Assembly: GCA_900546215.1 (NCBI GenBank)
Contig: URCD01000079.1
Location: 1-11,292, forward strand
Length of the DNA: 11,292 bases
Source of the DNA: an uncultured Eubacteriales bacterium
Lineage (GTDB): Bacteria; Bacillota; Clostridia; Lachnospirales; Anaerotignaceae
Direction of reading: 5' to 3'
The notes below the pieces were generated by a model. The model was not told where the DNA came from. It saw only the letters and a list, made by a program, of their open reading frames with translations, and did not search any database. Made by a program: the position numbers and the translations under genes. This document shows positions 1 to 8,020 of the stretch, piece by piece (the stretch's first letter is position 1; each line of letters opens with the position of its first letter).

Positions 1-735
1 ATGCCGGGCGAGGAAGGCTATCCAGCATATCTTGGCAGCCGACTTGCACAGTTTTATGAGAGGGCCGGACGTGTTTATTGTCTTGGCAGTGATACCAGAG
101 AGGGCACGCTTACAGCTATCGGCGCTGTTTCCCCTCCTGGAGGTGATACATCAGAACCGGTTTCACAGGCGACTTTGCGTATAGTAAAGGTATTCTGGGG
201 ACTTGACGCATCGCTTGCATATAAACGTCATTTCCCGGCAATTAACTGGCTTACCAGTTATTCGCTCTATCAGGATAAAGTGGATGCATGGGCTGATAAA
301 CATGTTAATGAGAACTTCTCGGAACAAAGAACTGAGGCTATGAAGCTTCTCCAGCTTGAGGCCGAACTTCAGGAAATTGTCCAGTTGGTTGGTGTAGATT
401 CACTTTCAGCTCCTGACAGGCTTATACTTGAGGTATCACGTTCTATTCGTGAGGACTTCCTTCATCAGAATTCATTCCATGATGTTGACACATTCACGTC
501 ACTTCTTAAACAGTATAGACTTCTTGAGCTTATTCTTCACTTCTACCATAAGGCAGGAAAAGCCATTGAACAGGGCGTAAGCATTCATAAGCTTATTCAG
601 GTTCCTGTTCTTGAGAGGATAGGACGTGCTAAATATATCAGAGAAAGAAACGTAACTAAGGAATATGATGAAATCCTTTCTGACATAGATTCACAGATAG
701 ACGAACTTATTAAAGAGGGGGCTGAGGAATTATGA
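1..735 (+). CDS. atpA: V-type ATP synthase subunit A, C-terminal part (5' end outside window)
   Basis: This is the catalytic, nucleotide-binding subunit of the A/V-type rotary ATPase, part of the soluble A3B3 headpiece that couples ATP hydrolysis or synthesis to ion transport. The first visible residues ([15 protein letters not shown] followed by FYERAGRV) are the conserved mid-protein motif of subunit A, so the ATG at position 1 is an internal methionine and the true start lies upstream of the window. The conserved SPPGGD (residues 44-49) and HFPAINWL (residues 77-84) segments follow, then the helical C-terminal domain. Only 244 of the roughly 590 residues usual for the family are visible, so the Walker A loop is not seen. 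The stop codon overlaps the subunit B start in an ATGA arrangement, which suggests translational coupling. The family assignment is secure. Ion specificity (H+ or Na+) cannot be judged from this part. Confidence 0.96.
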   Translation: MPGEEGYPAYLGSRLAQFYERAGRVYCLGSDTREGTLTAIGAVSPPGGDTSEPVSQATLRIVKVFWGLDASLAYKRHFPAINWLTSYSLYQDKVDAWADKHVNENFSEQRTEAMKLLQLEAELQEIVQLVGVDSLSAPDRLILEVSRSIREDFLHQNSFHDVDTFTSLLKQYRLLELILHFYHKAGKAIEQGVSIHKLIQVPVLERIGRAKYIRERNVTKEYDEILSDIDSQIDELIKEGAEEL

Positions 736-2108
736 TAAAGGAATACAGATCAATTCAGGAAGTTGCCGGCCCTCTTATGCTTGTAACTGGAGTAGAAGGC
801 GTAACATATGACGAGCTTGGAGAGATTGAGCTTTCAAGCGGAGAAATAAGACGATGTAAAGTACTTGAAGTAAATGGAGATACTGCGCTTGTTCAGCTTT
901 TTGAGAGTTCAACAGGTATCAATCTTGCTGAGAGCAAGGTTAGATTTTTGGGGAAATCTCTTGATTTCGGAGTGTCTCCCGATATTCTTGGCCGTGTATT
1001 TAACGGTATGGGAAAGCCAATTGATGATGGTCCTGAAATAATACCTGAAAAAAGACTTGATATTAACGGCGCTCCTATAAACCCAGCGGCAAGAGAATAT
1101 CCGTCGGAGTTTATTCAGACAGGCGTTTCCGCAATCGATGGTCTTAACACACTGGTTAGAGGACAGAAGCTTCCTATATTTTCCGGTTCAGGACTTCCAC
1201 ACTCACAGCTTGCGGTTCAGATTGCCCGTCAGGCAAAGGTTAGAAGTGCTGAGTCGAAATTTGCCGTTGTTTTTGCCGCTATCGGTATTACATTCGAGGA
1301 CGCGGAGTTCTTCATAGAGGACTTTAAGAAAACAGGCGCTATAGACCGTTCAGTTGTGTTTGTAAACCTTGCAAACGACCCTGCTGTAGAACGTATATCA
1401 ACACCTCGTATGGCTCTTACAGCGGCTGAGTACCTTGCCTTTGAGCAGGGTATGCATGTACTTGTAATATTAACTGATATTACTAACTATGCTGAGGCGC
1501 TCCGTGAGATTTCTGCGGCTAAAAAAGAGGTTCCCGGACGTAGAGGTTATCCCGGATATCTTTATACAGACCTTGCTACAATGTATGAAAGAGCAGGAAA
1601 AATTAAAGGCAAGGAAGGCTCAATAACAATGATACCTATCCTTACAATGCCTGAGGATGACAAGACACATCCTATACCTGACCTTACTGGATATATAACA
1701 GAGGGACAGATTATACTTTCACGTGACTTGTACAAAAAGGGAGCACAGCCGCCTATAAATGTTCTTCCGTCTCTTTCTCGATTAAAAGATAAAGGTATTG
1801 GAAAAGGAAAAACCAGAGAAGATCATGCGGACACTATGAATCAGCTTTTTGCTGCTTACTCAAGAGGTAAGGACGCAAAAGAGCTCATGGCTATTCTTGG
1901 CGAATCAGCGCTTTCAGATATAGATAAGCTTTACGCCAAGTTTGCTGATGAGTTTGAGAAGGAATATATTTCTCAGGGCTTTAGAACAGACAGGTCTATA
2001 GAGGAAACGCTTGATATCGGATGGAAGCTTCTCAGAATGCTTCCTAAGAGCGAGCTTAAGCGTATAGGCGATGAATATCTTGACAAATATTACTCTGAAA
2101 ACGAATAA
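732..2108 (+). CDS. atpB: V-type ATP synthase subunit B
   Basis: This is the regulatory, non-catalytic B subunit of the A3B3 hexamer. The 458-residue length is normal for bacterial/archaeal V-type B subunits. The N-terminal beta-barrel (residues 1-75) is followed by the nucleotide-fold domain. At the place of the catalytic P-loop it has SGSGLPHS (residues 151-158) instead of GxxGxGKT, as expected for B subunits, so this is not a defect. [14 protein letters not shown] and YERAGK (about residues 267-290) are the B-type counterpart of the subunit A motif. The ATG at 732 overlaps the stop of subunit A by four bases, and an AGAGGGGG Shine-Dalgarno lies about 10 bases upstream, inside subunit A. 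Subunit D follows 30 bases downstream on the same strand, so A, B and D form one transcription unit. Confidence 0.97.
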   Translation: MIKEYRSIQEVAGPLMLVTGVEGVTYDELGEIELSSGEIRRCKVLEVNGDTALVQLFESSTGINLAESKVRFLGKSLDFGVSPDILGRVFNGMGKPIDDGPEIIPEKRLDINGAPINPAAREYPSEFIQTGVSAIDGLNTLVRGQKLPIFSGSGLPHSQLAVQIARQAKVRSAESKFAVVFAAIGITFEDAEFFIEDFKKTGAIDRSVVFVNLANDPAVERISTPRMALTAAEYLAFEQGMHVLVILTDITNYAEALREISAAKKEVPGRRGYPGYLYTDLATMYERAGKIKGKEGSITMIPILTMPEDDKTHPIPDLTGYITEGQIILSRDLYKKGAQPPINVLPSLSRLKDKGIGKGKTREDHADTMNQLFAAYSRGKDAKELMAILGESALSDIDKLYAKFADEFEKEYISQGFRTDRSIEETLDIGWKLLRMLPKSELKRIGDEYLDKYYSENE

Positions 2109-2138
2109 TATATCGCTTTTTGAAAGGGGTGATAAACT

Positions 2139-2837
2139 TTGGCAAGATTAAACGTAAATCCGACGCGAATGGAGCTTGCAAGACTTAAAAAGCTTTTGGC
2201 AACGGCAACTAGGGGCCATAAGTTACTTAAGGATAAGCTCGACGAGCTTATGAAACAGTTCCTCGATATAGTGAGGGAAAACAAACGACTGCGTGAAGAG
2301 GCCGAAAAGGCGCTTGACGAGGCATATAAAAGCTTTATTATAGCCAGAGCCGTAATGAATGAAGAATATATGGGCGAGGCGCTTATGATGCCAGGAAATT
2401 CAGTTGAGGTTTCTGTAAGCGAAAAAAACATTATGAGCGTTCATGTTCCGAAATTCAAGTTTAATACTAATGAGAATGAAAAGGCTGATGTTTGTCCCTA
2501 TGGATATGCATTTACATCGGCTGAACTCGATAATGCCGTTGCTTCATTTTCGGCGGCGATGGAGCCACTGCTCCGTCTTGCGGAGAGTGAGAAGAGCGCT
2601 CAGCTTTTGGCGCAGGAAATAGAGAAAACAAGAAGACGTGTTAATGCTCTTGAAAACGTTATGATTCCCAACTACGAGGAAACCATAAAGTATATCAGAA
2701 TGAAGCTTGAAGAAAATGAAAGGGCCGGAACTACAAGGATGATGAAGGTCAAGGATATGATTGCGGCCAAAGCTATTGAGGAAAGAAAAAAACAGGATAA
2801 GCTTCAGTTTGAAAAAACAGAAAAAGAAATATCTTAA
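2139..2837 (+). CDS. atpD: V-type ATP synthase subunit D (central stalk)
   Basis: This is the central rotor-shaft subunit that turns inside the A3B3 hexamer and links it to the membrane ring. The N-terminus reads MARLNVNPTRMELARLKK, the hallmark of V-type subunit D, and is followed by long heptad-rich helices (about residues 8-75 and 150-230) that form the antiparallel coiled coil. The 232-residue length is within the family range. The start codon is TTG: a strong AAAGGGGTG Shine-Dalgarno sits 8 bases before it, and the conserved N-terminus begins exactly there. It is the last gene of the ATPase operon, closely following subunit B and ending at an intrinsic terminator. In many Clostridia subunit D is also the last gene of this operon. 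Confidence 0.96.
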   Translation: MARLNVNPTRMELARLKKLLATATRGHKLLKDKLDELMKQFLDIVRENKRLREEAEKALDEAYKSFIIARAVMNEEYMGEALMMPGNSVEVSVSEKNIMSVHVPKFKFNTNENEKADVCPYGYAFTSAELDNAVASFSAAMEPLLRLAESEKSAQLLAQEIEKTRRRVNALENVMIPNYEETIKYIRMKLEENERAGTTRMMKVKDMIAAKAIEERKKQDKLQFEKTEKEIS

Positions 2838-2838
2838 A

Positions 2839-2869
2839 TAAAAAAGGACTTCTTGGAAGTCCTTTTTTA
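2839..2869. terminator. Bidirectional Rho-independent terminator between convergent operons
   Basis: A perfect inverted repeat AAAAAGGACTTC (2841-2852) and GAAGTCCTTTTT (2856-2867) encloses a 3-base TTG loop. The A-run on one side and the T-run on the other give a T-tract on both strands. The hairpin lies directly after the stop of subunit D (plus strand) and directly after the stop of the convergent SpoIID-like gene (minus strand), so it probably terminates both. Confidence 0.9.
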
Positions 2870-4225
2870 TTATGCAGCAGTGTTGTTATACAGTTCAATT
2901 ATTTTCTGCCATGTGATAGTACCTACAGTACCGGTGACTGGAATGCCATACAGACTTTGCAGTGCGGAAACAGCCGCCGCCGTATTTTCGTCAAATATTC
3001 CAGTTGTATCAACAGACGGTATAGACGGATTTGTTTCGGATATTGTCTGAAGAAAATTCTGCAAACGAAGCACATCGTTGTTTTGTATTCCTTCTGATAA
3101 AATATACCCTGGATATATAAGCTCAGCTTGGCTTTGATATTCTGTAGGTATTGTATTTATTAATGTACTGTAAGCAGAGGTAAGGGCTTTCCACGTATCC
3201 CTGCCAACAATGCCGTCAACGGCAAGACCCTGCATATCCTGAAATGCCATAACCGCCTGTTCTGTTTCATCTCCAAAGTAACCGTCTATTGTAATATTTG
3301 AAATTTGAGGATAAAAATATGCTACTACATTCAGATAATATTGGAGTGTTTTTATATAGTCTCCTGTCTGTCCCTTGCTTAAAAGTGTAGGATAAATAGG
3401 AGCTACTTCCTCATATGTCACTTTATCCGCGGTAAGTTCAGCTAAGCGGCTAATTCCGTTATAGACATTTTTAATTTTATACCAGGTTGACTTTCCAACG
3501 ATGCCGTCCTGAGTCAGATTAAATATATATTGAAACTGTTTTACCGCATTTTCAGTTTCGACGTCAAAAATACCAATAGGTTGGCTTATCAATGGTATTG
3601 AAGGGTAGTTTACAGCAATCCTGTTCAGCTGACGCTGTATTATCTGAACATCATTTCCGCTGCTTCCTATCTTCAGAACGTAGCCTGGATAGGATTCCAC
3701 ATTAGTTGAGATAGGGGCGTTCTCTATTATATTTATATCGTCACCATAGTAGTAACGCAGTATATCATACGGTATATACCCCTGCTCGGCTAAATCAACA
3801 GTACCCCACTGCGACAGACCCTCACAGGTGCTTGTAGTTCCGTTGCAGTAGGCGGCAAACAAAGGAACAATACTTCCCTGCCTTGTAATATAATCATTAA
3901 ATATTTCGTCAACTATCTGAGATACATTCTCAAATATTTCCCTGTCCTTTACAAAGTAGTGGTCATACTGTGTAGAATTGGTAATATCAAAGTCGTACCC
4001 CTTGCTTCTGTACCATTCAGTATAGATACGGTTTAGGGTATAGGAAATCTGAGCATATATATTGGACCTTATTGCATTTTCAGGCCATGTTGGATATATT
4101 TCGCTGGAGGCAACGTTTTTAATATAATACGGAAAGTCAACAGTTACATTTTCAGCGGCCTGGTCGGGCCTTCCTAAATGTACAGTTATTGTTTCCGGGA
4201 CATAGGGTAATACTTGAGATGACAT
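2870..4225 (-). CDS. SpoIID-like protein with three peptidoglycan-binding (PG_binding_1) domains
   Basis: The protein has 451 residues. Residues 20-168 resemble the SpoIID/LytB fold of peptidoglycan lytic transglycosylases: ASSEIYPTWPENA (39-51) places a glutamate, E42, where SpoIID carries its catalytic acid; GLSQWG (136-141) matches the SpoIID GMSQYG motif; a C-X6-C pair (C127, C134) sits where Clostridial SpoIID binds zinc. Three peptidoglycan-binding modules follow at about 184-255, 280-350 and 375-447, each with a G-x-F/Y-D/G-x-x-T-x-x-A-V-x-x-x-Q core and a G-x-x-x-x-x-T-W end. No signal peptide or transmembrane helix is visible, unlike membrane-anchored SpoIID. The start is supported by AAAGGAGG seven bases upstream, which overlaps the stop of the preceding gene, so the two are one operon. 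A role in spore cortex or wall remodelling is inferred from the domains. Activity is not shown. Confidence 0.88.
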   Translation of the reverse strand: MSSQVLPYVPETITVHLGRPDQAAENVTVDFPYYIKNVASSEIYPTWPENAIRSNIYAQISYTLNRIYTEWYRSKGYDFDITNSTQYDHYFVKDREIFENVSQIVDEIFNDYITRQGSIVPLFAAYCNGTTSTCEGLSQWGTVDLAEQGYIPYDILRYYYGDDINIIENAPISTNVESYPGYVLKIGSSGNDVQIIQRQLNRIAVNYPSIPLISQPIGIFDVETENAVKQFQYIFNLTQDGIVGKSTWYKIKNVYNGISRLAELTADKVTYEEVAPIYPTLLSKGQTGDYIKTLQYYLNVVAYFYPQISNITIDGYFGDETEQAVMAFQDMQGLAVDGIVGRDTWKALTSAYSTLINTIPTEYQSQAELIYPGYILSEGIQNNDVLRLQNFLQTISETNPSIPSVDTTGIFDENTAAAVSALQSLYGIPVTGTVGTITWQKIIELYNNTAA

Positions 4226-4237
4226 TATGAGCCTCCT

Positions 4238-4729
4238 TTACAGGTTATCAAAATTTCTTTCATAAACGGTGTCGTCGAATTTAATATTTTTCGCACCGAC
4301 ATCGGGTTTTAATATAACAGGCTGAACAGATGTTATTCCATCAAATACCGGTACATTATAAAAATTTTCTGACAGATAACCATTTGCAGATACGGTTATG
4401 TCGTAGGTGGCGTATGGCTTTGAGTTTCCAGGAGACAGCGAAAGAGATTTGTCTGGGGTTGGAAGGGAGACAGCGAGTGTCTTTCCGTCCATATCGGTAC
4501 GAAGAATCCTTCCGATATATACTTTTTCTCCTAAATCTTTGCTTACAACAATTTCAGAACCTGAAATAGGGGCGGCGCCTGACGATACCTGAAATTTAAG
4601 AAAACCCTCTTTGGGATTTTGAGTTATATAGTTATCAATCAGCCCGGATATTCCTCTTTTGCTGCTCTTTACATCGTTATCATTCTGCTGTGCGATAATA
4701 ACCTCCGGTGGAATTGAATATGGATACAT
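4238..4729 (-). CDS. Carboxypeptidase-regulatory-like domain protein, partner of the SpoIID-like gene
   Basis: This 163-residue protein has no signal peptide. After a polar N-terminus (YSIPPEVIIAQQ and a lysine/serine-rich linker), residues 37-141 look like a small beta-sandwich of the carboxypeptidase-regulatory type: GFLKFQVSSGAAPISGSEIV, then TDMDGKT, then a proline-rich turn, YATYDITVSANGY (106-118), and VPVFDGITSVQPVIL (126-140), which ends the fold. Such proteins are often found next to SpoIID/peptidoglycan-binding proteins in Clostridia. A strong AAAAGGAGG lies 5-6 bases before the ATG, and the stop is 12 bases from the next start. Its molecular role is unknown. An adaptor or structural partner of the downstream wall-active protein is an inference from the operon. 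No convincing promoter was recognised in the AT-rich 4741-4825 upstream stretch. Confidence 0.75.
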   Translation of the reverse strand: MYPYSIPPEVIIAQQNDNDVKSSKRGISGLIDNYITQNPKEGFLKFQVSSGAAPISGSEIVVSKDLGEKVYIGRILRTDMDGKTLAVSLPTPDKSLSLSPGNSKPYATYDITVSANGYLSENFYNVPVFDGITSVQPVILKPDVGAKNIKFDDTVYERNFDNL

Positions 4730-4825
4730 TTGATTCCTCCTTTTATTGCGTTATTCTATAATATTCGTTAATTGAACTGGGGGAACATCTGTTAACAAAA
4801 TAAGCTGGTACTTTTTATTTCAACT

Positions 4826-4856
4826 AAAAAAAGAGGATATTCAAAGAATATCCTCT
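4826..4856 (-). terminator. Rho-independent terminator of the hydrolase-acyltransferase-DUF6320 operon
   Basis: A perfect 11-bp stem, AGAGGATATTC (4832-4842) and GAATATCCTCT (4846-4856), has a 3-base AAA loop. Read on the minus strand it is followed by a run of Ts (plus-strand As at about 4826-4831). It lies 17 bases beyond the stop of the DUF6320-like gene and separates that operon from the 163-residue gene downstream. Confidence 0.9.
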
Positions 4857-4873
4857 AATTACAGTGTGTCTAT

Positions 4874-5542
4874 TTACAAATGCAGTCTCCTTTGTATCTC
4901 CGACAGCATCGCTCTTCCATGAAAAAAGCATTGAATAAGCAGTAATATCATTGATATTACAAAGCATATTACAGATGGTATAATCATTCGGTTAGGAAGA
5001 GTATTTGTCAGTATAAAGGGCACTATTCCTAATATACAGCTCAAAATCAGATAAAAAATATAATCCTGTATATGAAATTTCCGAAACCATGCGATAAAAA
5101 TTGTAGCAACCATTGAACAGGTGCAAAGAATGGGGAATACAAAATCTACCGACCAGCCGTTAAAGCCTGTTGCAAAATCCCATATAAACGCAATTATTAT
5201 AACTAATACAGCCTGCCAAATAATACTTTTAGGCATATTCCTATATTTTTTCGCCATTATAACAAAGTCTGTCCAGAAGCTTCCGATACCTGCTATAACA
5301 AATATAGACCACCATCCGTTTGCAGGAAATACAAGATTAACAGCCACACTGATTAACGCGGCGCAGACAGATACAAAGGCTACCCATATGGTGACCTTTT
5401 GACTGAATGACCCTTTTGACGCAAAGAGCAGGGGATAGCGGCTTTCGCCGGAATCCGCTGTACCAGAGGGCACGTTCATACATAATGGACAGCGAGACGG
5501 ATTATCAGGCAAATCGACTTTGCAATGCTCACACCGCAGCAT
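4874..5542 (-). CDS. Zinc-ribbon, six-helix membrane protein (DUF6320-like)
   Basis: From the ATG at 5542 this is a 222-residue protein. The N-terminus holds a CxxC...CxxC zinc ribbon (C4, C7, C18, C21; the last pair reads CPLC), a short linker, then about six hydrophobic helices (roughly 48-72, 78-100, 105-125, 133-155, 160-182, 186-208). This matches the DUF6320 type of Firmicute membrane protein. An in-frame ATG exists upstream at 5575, but AAAGGG is spaced nine bases from the 5542 ATG, and the zinc ribbon begins right there, so the shorter form is preferred. The gene overlaps the 3' end of the acyltransferase gene by 14 bases, which implies translational coupling. It is last in the operon and followed by a strong terminator. 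No function is established; a membrane platform or acyl-donor handling role for the neighbouring acyltransferase is inference only. Confidence 0.8.
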   Translation of the reverse strand: MLRCEHCKVDLPDNPSRCPLCMNVPSGTADSGESRYPLLFASKGSFSQKVTIWVAFVSVCAALISVAVNLVFPANGWWSIFVIAGIGSFWTDFVIMAKKYRNMPKSIIWQAVLVIIIAFIWDFATGFNGWSVDFVFPILCTCSMVATIFIAWFRKFHIQDYIFYLILSCILGIVPFILTNTLPNRMIIPSVICFVISMILLLIQCFFHGRAMLSEIQRRLHL

Positions 5543-6812
5543 TATTACCATCCCTTTCAACATTAAACTGTTCAAGATTAGAGATAACCTGTATTCCTAT
5601 ACCCATATCGGTCAGCCTTCTGAAAAATTGCTGCTCAATTCCCTTGTTGACCAACGGAGATGATATGCCCACGGCAAGTATGTCGCCGAATGTGCATAGG
5701 CAAATCTGAGGACGCTTGGTGCTTACAAACGCGTCAAATAGCTTTATATGCTCCACAGCCTCATCAGGCATTGCTATCCGTCCAAGATTTGAGAAAGCGA
5801 CCGTTTCTTTACGGGCCACAATTTCTCCCGCCAGACGAAGCACAGGTATTTTTAACAGCAGGGGAATGGCCCTGATTGCAGGGTTGCTTTCAATTGATGA
5901 AAACTGGCTTATTATCCCGCTGATATTATCCTTTGTAAGCTGTTCCTTAAAGGACTGCTTTACAACTTCCAAAACCTCGTTTACTTCATAATGTGATTTG
6001 TCAGCCTTATAGGCAACATGTATTACACCGAAAAAGTTTCTGATGGTCTGTGAGGGGAAGTATTGCCGCATATTAACGGGAACAGAAACAACAATGGGAC
6101 GCTTGCGGTCCCTTACAGCCATATTGTCGCATATAGCGCAGATAAAAACCCCTATCAAAAATTCACTGACAGTAGCGTCATATTCATGGGCTTTGTCAAT
6201 TACCGCCCTTGCGGACATAAATCCCTCAATAACACCTAGGCGTTTGTTGTCTATCCTTTCCCCATGTATTCTGTAGGCGCGCTTGGACTTAGGTTTTCGT
6301 GTGGTTTCAGACTTATCATAATATTTATAAAAGGCGTCCATATTTTTCTGAAATGTGGATAAGCCGTAGTCTGCCGACCAGCCTGAAATTTTATACCGTT
6401 CCTCCAGATAATGATATACTAAAACACGGAGAAATTGTATCGCTCCGGTTCCGTCTGTCAAGGCATGGAACACTTCAAAATTAATTCTGTACTTATAGTA
6501 GGAGACCCTGTATAACAGCCCATGGTTAAACGGGTCATAAATAGGGGCGCATACCGGAATATCCTCCTCGTGTACTATTGGTTCAAAAGTACTTTCCTCA
6601 AGGTAATACCAGAATATACCCTTTTTTAGTATAGAACGGTATATAGGGAAAGTTTCAACAGTTTTATTTAAAGCGCGCTGAAGCATAGGGCCGTCAACGG
6701 GCTCTTTCAGTTCGCAAACAAAGCGAAAAACCTTTGTATCACGCTTGGAACTGGTTGGCGGAAATATTTTTGCCGCGTTATCCAGTCTGCTCCATTGTCT
6801 GCTTTTTTCCAT
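5529..6812 (-). CDS. Alcohol acetyltransferase / WS-DGAT-like condensation-fold acyltransferase
   Basis: This 427-residue protein has the chloramphenicol-acetyltransferase/condensation two-lobed fold. The catalytic signature HxxxDG is present as HALTDG (residues 116-121), with H116 as the presumed general base; the preceding residue is Phe rather than the first His of the HHxxxDG form. PVNMRQYFPSQTIRNFFG (245-262) matches the second conserved segment of this family, and FSNLG (340-344) the C-terminal one. It would transfer an acyl group to an alcohol or amine acceptor; donor and acceptor cannot be read from sequence. No signal peptide, so it is cytoplasmic. AAGGGG, formed by the last codons and stop of the upstream hydrolase gene, is the ribosome binding site, so the two are tightly coupled. 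Polyketide-associated PapA-type or alcohol acetyltransferase annotations are alternatives within the same superfamily. Confidence 0.85.
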   Translation of the reverse strand: MEKSRQWSRLDNAAKIFPPTSSKRDTKVFRFVCELKEPVDGPMLQRALNKTVETFPIYRSILKKGIFWYYLEESTFEPIVHEEDIPVCAPIYDPFNHGLLYRVSYYKYRINFEVFHALTDGTGAIQFLRVLVYHYLEERYKISGWSADYGLSTFQKNMDAFYKYYDKSETTRKPKSKRAYRIHGERIDNKRLGVIEGFMSARAVIDKAHEYDATVSEFLIGVFICAICDNMAVRDRKRPIVVSVPVNMRQYFPSQTIRNFFGVIHVAYKADKSHYEVNEVLEVVKQSFKEQLTKDNISGIISQFSSIESNPAIRAIPLLLKIPVLRLAGEIVARKETVAFSNLGRIAMPDEAVEHIKLFDAFVSTKRPQICLCTFGDILAVGISSPLVNKGIEQQFFRRLTDMGIGIQVISNLEQFNVERDGNNAAV

Positions 6813-6818
6813 AGCAAA

Positions 6819-7742
6819 TTACCCCTTATTTAAAAAAGCATTAATAATTTGATAAGTCTGCTGTACATGCTCAAAAGTCGGCGGCAGCATTAAAAATGAG
6901 TGAAGTGAGTCAGGAATACGTACTACCTCAACATCATTTCCGGCCTCCCTAAGCTTTTCGCCATAGGCCTCTCCCTCGTCACGCAGCGGGCAAAATTCCG
7001 CAGTAATGATAAGAGTTCTGGGCTGATTTGTAAAATCATCGGCCAATAGCGGAGCAAAATACGGATTGTGGAGGTCGGCCTCCGAGCTTCTGTATAATTC
7101 AATCACATCCTGTATTCTTTTGGAGGTTAAAAGATAACCTGTTCCATTTTCTCTGATAGACGGGAAGGGTGATGATTCACTGTGGTCATTATATGTTGCC
7201 GGATAAATTAGTATTTGCCTTTGCGGCATAAATTCTCCTCTGTCTCTGGCCATCAGTGAAACGGCCGCGGCTAAATTACCTCCGGCGCTGTCTCCAATCA
7301 GTGTAATTTTATCTGCGCTTACACCTTCGATGTTATGCAGAAAAAACTCCTTGGTTACGGCATAGCAATCCTCCGGCGCGGTAGGGAATTTATATTCCGG
7401 GGCAAGCCTGTAGTCAACCGAAGCAACCATACAGCCTGTCATCTTGGCAAGATTGGCGCATATACCCGTATAGTTCTCAATACCTCCTGTTACCCAGCCG
7501 CCGCCGTGAAAAAAGATTAACAGCGGAAAGTCACGTTCCTCATTGGGTGCGAAAAGACGGACAGGAATTGTATGTTTTCCTGATTTGATTACACGGTCCC
7601 AAATTTTATAGTCGCTTGGCTTACCGTGAAGCCATGCGGTTAAATTTTCAAGCTTTCTTTCCAGTTTGTAGCTTTTCTTTATATCTGGTTCCAAAGCCGT
7701 AATGGCTTTGAGTGTTGCTTGCATTACCTTGTTTATAGCCAA
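6819..7742 (-). CDS. HSL-family (family IV) alpha/beta hydrolase, likely esterase
   Basis: With the TTG start at 7742 the protein has 307 residues, usual for the family. HGGGW (79-83) is the oxyanion-hole motif, DYRLAPE (110-116) a family IV block, and GDSAGG (150-155) the nucleophile elbow with S152. The catalytic His is probably H281 in SLHSF. At the usual catalytic Asp (DPLRDEG) the sequence reads CPLRDEG, with Cys at 251. D255 in the same loop is an alternative acid. An open frame extends to an ATG at 7916, but that extension has no family similarity and would begin upstream of the promoter at 7812-7840. A GAAGGGAG ribosome site lies about 7 bases before the TTG. It is the first gene of the operon with the acyltransferase. 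Hydrolysis of short acyl esters is likely; the substrate is unknown. Confidence 0.85.
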   Translation of the reverse strand: MAINKVMQATLKAITALEPDIKKSYKLERKLENLTAWLHGKPSDYKIWDRVIKSGKHTIPVRLFAPNEERDFPLLIFFHGGGWVTGGIENYTGICANLAKMTGCMVASVDYRLAPEYKFPTAPEDCYAVTKEFFLHNIEGVSADKITLIGDSAGGNLAAAVSLMARDRGEFMPQRQILIYPATYNDHSESSPFPSIRENGTGYLLTSKRIQDVIELYRSSEADLHNPYFAPLLADDFTNQPRTLIITAEFCPLRDEGEAYGEKLREAGNDVEVVRIPDSLHSFLMLPPTFEHVQQTYQIINAFLNKG

Positions 7743-7811
7743 ATTTGTACTCCCTTCTTTACTTAAGAAACCGGAATACCACCGGTGCTCACAAGCAATC
7801 GTATTTGTATT

Positions 7812-7840
7812 AATATACCACATTTTGTGGATTACCACAA
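7812..7840 (-). promoter_or_regulatory. Sigma-A-like promoter with TGTGG/CCACA inverted repeats
   Basis: Read on the minus strand: TTGTGG (-35, 7835-7840), a 17-bp spacer, then TATATT (-10, 7812-7817). The promoter lies about 70 bases upstream of the TTG start of the hydrolase gene. The -35 hexamer is one arm of a perfect palindrome TTGTGG-ATTA-CCACAA (plus strand 7825-7840), and another CCACA (7818-7822) forms a second inverted repeat with TGTGG (7826-7830). These arms cover the spacer, so a regulator could bind there. Promoter geometry is seen directly; regulation is inferred. Confidence 0.6.
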
Positions 7841-7942
7841 GCAGACATGCAGTTCTAAAACCACATATACTATGACTTAATTCGAGTGTAAGGCGCTTTT
7901 TTATACATTCCTTCATAAAATCTTAATACTTTTTAAGAGTTT

Positions 7943-7948
7943 TATAAT
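7943..7948 (+). promoter_or_regulatory. Possible -10 element of the chagasin-fusion gene
   Basis: A perfect TATAAT lies about 72 bases upstream of the ATG at 8021 in the intergenic gap between divergent genes. No good -35 hexamer is present at 16-18 bp spacing (the sequence there is near TCTTAA), so this is a weak assignment; an activator or a non-canonical promoter would be needed. Confidence 0.3.
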
Positions 7949-8020
7949 GGAATATTTAACCTCATAATGATAAAATCAAAGCATAACAGGCAAACAGATT
8001 TGATTTAGGAGGAGATTGGC

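Noticed and set aside
1164..1250. Subunit B lacks a GKT P-loop at the expected place
   Set aside because: Loss of the P-loop is normal for the non-catalytic V-type B subunit; it is not a mutation.
2090..2431. Minus-strand open frame of 113 codons under subunit D
   Set aside because: It lies antisense to a well-supported gene, has serine-rich low-complexity composition and no ribosome site.
4741..4825. Possible sigma-E/K/G-type promoter upstream of the 163-residue gene
   Set aside because: TATTATAGAAT is present on the minus strand, but no matching -35 element for sigma-A or a sporulation sigma factor was found at proper spacing.
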